This document shows positions 60,531-64,000 of a DNA stretch of 64,000 nt, piece by piece. The notes below the pieces were generated by a model. It was not told where the DNA came from. It was given only the letters and a program-made list of their open reading frames with translations, and did not search any database. Origin of the DNA: JANJTB01 sp032027125 (lineage in GTDB: Bacteria; Bacteroidota; Ignavibacteria; Kapaibacteriales; UBA2268); the NCBI GenBank assembly GCA_032027125.1, contig JAVSMQ010000001.1:3082872-3146871 (forward strand), written 5' to 3'. Numbering within the stretch: the stretch's first letter is position 1; every line of letters starts with the position of its first letter. A program made the translations under genes and the position numbers.

Positions 60531-61391
60531 TTATCCCAGATATGCTCTTAGTGCTTTTGAGCGTGAAGCATGTCTGAGTCTGCGGATGGCTTTTTCTTTA
60601 ATTTGTCTTACGCGTTCTCTTGTAAGATTAAATTTTTCGCCGATTTCTTCCAATGTAAGTGTTTGTCCGTCTAATCCGAAATACAGTTTAATTACTTCGG
60701 CTTCTCTTTGTGATAGTGTAGTAAGTACTTGCTGGACTTCAACCCTCAGTGATTCTCTGATAAGTTCCGAATCAGGAGGCGGCTGCATTTCATTCGGAAG
60801 TACGTCAAGAAGTCTGTTGTCTTCACCCTGAACAAATGGTGCATCTACCGATAGATGCCGTCCGGAAATTTTGATTGTCTCCGAAATTTCCGATATACTC
60901 ATATTAAGCTGCTCGGCAAGCTCTGCTGCTGTAGGTTCGCGTTCAAATTCCTGCTCAAGCTCGGAGAATTTCTTTCCGATTTTATTTAATGCTCCAACAC
61001 GGTTAAGCGGAAGACGTACAATCCTTGACTGCTCGGCAAGAGCCTGCAGAATTGACTGGCGAATCCACCATACAGCATAAGAAATAAATTTGAAGCCGCG
61101 TGTTTCATCAAATCTTTTTGCAGCTTTTATTAATCCTAAATTTCCTTCGTTTATAAGGTCGCCGAGTGACAGCCCCTGATTTTGGTATTGTTTTGCAACC
61201 GATACTACGAATCTCAGATTGGCTTTTACCAATCTTTCAAGAGCCCTGATACCTTCTCCGCTGCCGCGTTTGATAGCCTGAGCAAGATCTACTTCATCTT
61301 CCGGTGTAAGCAGTTCTACTCTGCCGATTTCCTGTAGATATTTATCAAGTGACTGACTCTCACGATTCGTATATTGTTTCGTTATTCTCAT
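60531..61391 (-). CDS. rpoD: Primary sigma factor, Bacteroidota type
   Basis: 286 residues, without region 1.1, as in the sigma-ABfr group. Region 1.2 (SLDKYLQEIGRVELLTPEDE), region 2 (ANLRFVVSVAKQYQNQGLSL, DLINEGNLGLIKAAKRFD, GFKFISYAVWWIRQSILQAL), region 3 (AELAEQLNMSISEISETI) and region 4 (TLEEIGEKFNLTRERVRQIK) are complete. This protein is the expected reader of the TTTG-N19-21-TAnnTTTG promoters found throughout the window. Confidence 0.95.
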   Translation of the reverse strand: MRITKQYTNRESQSLDKYLQEIGRVELLTPEDEVDLAQAIKRGSGEGIRALERLVKANLRFVVSVAKQYQNQGLSLGDLINEGNLGLIKAAKRFDETRGFKFISYAVWWIRQSILQALAEQSRIVRLPLNRVGALNKIGKKFSELEQEFEREPTAAELAEQLNMSISEISETIKISGRHLSVDAPFVQGEDNRLLDVLPNEMQPPPDSELIRESLRVEVQQVLTTLSQREAEVIKLYFGLDGQTLTLEEIGEKFNLTRERVRQIKEKAIRRLRHASRSKALRAYLG

Positions 61392-61467
61392 TTAATAACC
61401 TTAGATTTCAATATCTTAAAAAATAATACTTCAATAACGTTAATTTGTTCTTAATATTTGATACAAA

Positions 61468-63117
61468 TTAATAATCATTTCTGCTGATTGGTGAAAGTAT
61501 CTTTACAAATTCACCCTTCTGCAGAATTTTTTTGGCGAGTTCAAGGTCATCATCAATTGTAAGCAATTTTGATAATAAATCATGTTCAGACAAAAATCGT
61601 GATCTTATCTCAAAATCCAGATATTTCAAAATATCGGATTTATTATTTGTCATAATGTCCTTTTCCTCAAGTTCCAGAGATTTCTTTAAACTATTTATAC
61701 TTTTGTCAAAATTCTTGGAATAACCCGATTCTTTTGCTATCACATTAATCCGGTCTATTATTATCCCGGATTCGGATTGATAGGAATAATCAATTTCATC
61801 AAGATATTTAATAAATTCTGCAAATAATTTATCGTCAGCCTTGAAATTATCAGGAAGCTTATTCAGAGTTGAAGTATAGTGATTTGCAAAATTAAAAAAT
61901 TTGAACTTTATGTATAGCTCTGATATTATTTCGGAATAAGGTTTTTTGATTGCTCCTGTATCAGGCAGTATTCCTGTTGATTCGAATACTTTTCTTTTGT
62001 TCTTGGTATAATATACCGTCGAATCCGGTGAATCCGATACTTTGGAAGCAGTCTGATACATCTCACCAAATTTAATCCTCTGGATACATCTACCCGAAGG
62101 AGTGTAGTATTTGGCTGTTGTTATTTTTAAATTGCCTTTATAAGGTAATGGAAGTATTGATTGAACCAGACCCTTGCCATAAGACCGTCTGCCGACGATA
62201 ACCGCCCTGTCGTAATCCTGCAAAGCTCCGGCAAGTATCTCGCTGGCGCTGGCTGAATTCTCGTTTATCATTACAACCAATGGTAAATCCGGTTCGACCG
62301 GGTTCGATGAAGAATTGTAAGAATACAGTTCTTCTCCATTCCGCCCCCGTGTGGTGACGATGACACTTTTAGCCGGCAGAAACAACTCGCAAATCTGAAC
62401 AGCAGGCTCCAGCAATCCTCCCGGATTATCCCTCAAATCAATAATCAGTGATTTCATTTCATTTTTACGTCTTAATTCACTAAGTGCAAACCGGAAATCC
62501 TGAGCTGCAGTACTGTTGAATCTGTCTAATTTTATATAGGCTGTAGAGCCGTCAAGCATATCATAATAAGATATATTCTCAAGTAAAATCTGTTTTCTGA
62601 CAAGCTCGAAACGTAACGTATCGGGATTACCGTCTCTCAAAATACCAAATACGGATTTACTGCCTGAAGTACCCTTAAATAATTCCTTTACATCATTAAA
62701 GTTCCTGTATAAAACATCAATACTGTCTATCAGGCAGATTCGGTCACCGATTCTGATTCCCTGTTCACTGGCAGAATATCCGTCGCGAACCTCAGTTATG
62801 GTCAGCAGACTGTCAATATTTGAAATGGATATTCCAAATCCGGTATATGTTCCGGAAGTCAGAATATCAAAATCATCCTGATCGGAAACATCGTAAAATT
62901 CAGTATATGGGTCAAGTGTAGCCAGCATACCGTTGATTGCCCCTTTTATCAAAATCTCAGGATCAATTTCCAGAACGTAATTGGTTGTTACTTCTCTGAA
63001 AATTGCACCAAAAACATCGAAAGATTTATTAATTTTAAAATAATAATCTTTTGTAAAACCGAGTATCAAAAATACTCCGATTATTAGAGCCGATATAATG
63101 CTGATTTTTTTTACCAC
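61468..63117 (-). CDS. S41 C-terminal processing peptidase
   Basis: 549 residues, one N-terminal membrane segment (ISIISALIIGVFLILGF), then a PDZ domain (about 75-165, GTYTGFGISISNIDSLLTIT, GIRIGDRICLIDSID) and the protease domain with the nucleophile Ser in NENSASASEILAGAL and the general-base Lys in RSYGKGLVQSILPL. The last 180 residues are a helical extension. Such CtpA/Prc-type enzymes trim envelope proteins. The GTG start directly follows the stop of the glycyl-tRNA synthetase gene. Confidence 0.92.
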   Translation of the reverse strand: MVKKISIISALIIGVFLILGFTKDYYFKINKSFDVFGAIFREVTTNYVLEIDPEILIKGAINGMLATLDPYTEFYDVSDQDDFDILTSGTYTGFGISISNIDSLLTITEVRDGYSASEQGIRIGDRICLIDSIDVLYRNFNDVKELFKGTSGSKSVFGILRDGNPDTLRFELVRKQILLENISYYDMLDGSTAYIKLDRFNSTAAQDFRFALSELRRKNEMKSLIIDLRDNPGGLLEPAVQICELFLPAKSVIVTTRGRNGEELYSYNSSSNPVEPDLPLVVMINENSASASEILAGALQDYDRAVIVGRRSYGKGLVQSILPLPYKGNLKITTAKYYTPSGRCIQRIKFGEMYQTASKVSDSPDSTVYYTKNKRKVFESTGILPDTGAIKKPYSEIISELYIKFKFFNFANHYTSTLNKLPDNFKADDKLFAEFIKYLDEIDYSYQSESGIIIDRINVIAKESGYSKNFDKSINSLKKSLELEEKDIMTNNKSDILKYLDFEIRSRFLSEHDLLSKLLTIDDDLELAKKILQKGEFVKILSPISRNDY

Positions 63118-63999
63118 TTAATCCATCCTGTCCCAAATATAATTCTTGATTTTTACTGCAGAGATTCTGTCCTGCTTCATCGAATCACGCTCTCTTACAG
63201 TAACTGTTCCATCTTCTACAGACTGACCGTCAATTGTAACGCAATAAGGTGTTCCGATTTCATCCTGACGTCTGTAACGCCTTCCAATTGCACCTGCTAT
63301 ATCATACTGAACTTTGAAATTCTTCTGCAAATCTTTGTAAATTGCATGAGCCATCTCGGGCATGCCGTCTTTGTTGACTAATGGAAATACAGCAACAGTT
63401 ACCGGAGCGAGTTTTTGATTAAATCTCATAACTACACGTGTTTCGCTGCCGCCCTTATCATCGGTTACTGTTTCTTCATCATAAGCATTGCAAAGAAATG
63501 CCATCAGTCCGCGTGATACACCGCCCGATGTTTCAATTACATAAGGGATATAACGTTCCTGATTTACAGTATCCACATATTCCATTTTCTTTCCGGAAAA
63601 TTCCTGATGAGACCTAAGATCGAAATCTGTTCTGGAATGTATTCCTTCAATCTCACCGAAACCAAACGGGAATTCATACTCAATATCTACAGCCATATTT
63701 GCATAATGTGCTAATTTTTCGTGCAGTTTCCATCGCATTTTCTCTTCTTTCATGCCGAGTGACAAATACCATTTCCATCTGAGGTCTTTCCAGTATTCAA
63801 ACCAATCTTTTTCTGAACCGGGTTTAACAAAATACTGCATTTCCATTTGCTCAAATTCACGTGTACGGAAAAGAAAGTTTTTGGTATTGATTTCATTTCT
63901 GAAAGCCTTGCCGATTTGAGCAATTCCAAACGGCGGTTTCTGACGGGCTGTTTCAAGCACATTCTTGAAATTGACAAAAATACCCTGTGCCGATTCCGG
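63118..63999 (-). CDS. glyS: Glycyl-tRNA synthetase, single-chain type, N-terminal part outside window
   Basis: Charges tRNA-Gly. The visible 293 residues run from AQGIFVNFKNVLETARQKPP to the end, with FGIAQIGKAFRNEI (class II motif 2), FLFRTREFEQMEMQYFV, VIETSGGVSRGLMAFLCNAY (motif 3 region) and the anticodon-binding domain (LAPVTVAVFPLVNKDGM, AGAIGRRYRRQDEIGTPYCV). This is the homodimeric (eukaryote/archaea-like and Bacteroidota) form, not the GlyQ/GlyS tetramer. The frame is open to the window edge, so the apparent GTG at 63960 is internal. Confidence 0.95.
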   Translation of the reverse strand, partial: PESAQGIFVNFKNVLETARQKPPFGIAQIGKAFRNEINTKNFLFRTREFEQMEMQYFVKPGSEKDWFEYWKDLRWKWYLSLGMKEEKMRWKLHEKLAHYANMAVDIEYEFPFGFGEIEGIHSRTDFDLRSHQEFSGKKMEYVDTVNQERYIPYVIETSGGVSRGLMAFLCNAYDEETVTDDKGGSETRVVMRFNQKLAPVTVAVFPLVNKDGMPEMAHAIYKDLQKNFKVQYDIAGAIGRRYRRQDEIGTPYCVTIDGQSVEDGTVTVRERDSMKQDRISAVKIKNYIWDRMD

Positions 64000-64000
64000 T

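Overview
This is an AT-rich bacterial chromosome segment, almost certainly from the Bacteroidota/Chlorobiota (FCB) group and plausibly an Ignavibacteria- or Kapabacteria-like lineage. The evidence is three secreted proteins with type IX secretion (T9SS) C-terminal sorting domains, a short primary sigma factor without region 1.1, many promoters of the Bacteroidota form TTTG-N19-21-TAnnTTTG, a RicT/PSP1 protein and an alpha-beta fused 2-oxoacid dehydrogenase E1. The sequence is probably a metagenomic or draft scaffold: it has single-N joins at 31364 and 56872 and two copies of the Nextera mate-pair junction adapter (12753-12790 and 13038-13073). Sequence around those points should not be taken at face value.

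Layout. 1-2004: core metabolism (pyrB, cut by the window edge, then rocD). 2005-16605: an accessory region of mostly single, unrelated, mostly plus-strand genes (Fic protein, winged-helix plus broken nucleotidyltransferase, MscS channel, orphan CheB esterase, DUF1801, leucine-rich repeat, WG repeat, HigB-type toxin pair, DUF6398, NTF2-like, a broken IS1380-family copy, an ArsR/AHSA1/DUF998/DoxX group, DUF4256). 16768-25799: secreted and envelope proteins, NamZ-like muramidase, TPR protein, response regulator, truA and a GH20-like secreted protein. 26003-31207: acyl-CoA dehydrogenase, archaeal-type HMG-CoA synthase, thiolase, DUF35 protein and HMG-CoA lyase, a set suited to leucine breakdown or acetoacetate formation; the fused 2-oxoacid dehydrogenase E1 at 35612-37852 may feed it. 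31367-35536: a large PocR/PAS histidine kinase with its receiver protein. 37941-49789: holB, ricT, an orphan antitoxin, a membrane protein, a TPR protein, an HNH nuclease, a TumE-type pair, a Tricorn-like protease and a small antitoxin-like gene. 49976-50400: a 98-bp tandem array. 50585-55599: M6 metalloprotease and an HtrA protease. 55860-64000: a hypothetical gene, a 21-bp tandem array, then a minus-strand housekeeping block (TPR, OsmC, MBL hydrolase, lipA, primary sigma factor, CtpA-type protease, glycyl-tRNA synthetase).

The most interesting signal is in the accessory region. A terminator-promoter module that follows rocD recurs, whole or in part, in front of several unrelated genes. In three places a copy of the last codons of a RocD-type gene turns up without the rest of the gene (4468-4554, 6332-6367, 7523-7558). 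In one more place the last 20 codons of the DUF1801 gene recur (9393-9452). This looks like repeated gene gain just behind the 3' ends of genes, each event leaving a duplicated gene tail and a ready-made promoter. No integrase or recombinase is visible in the window.
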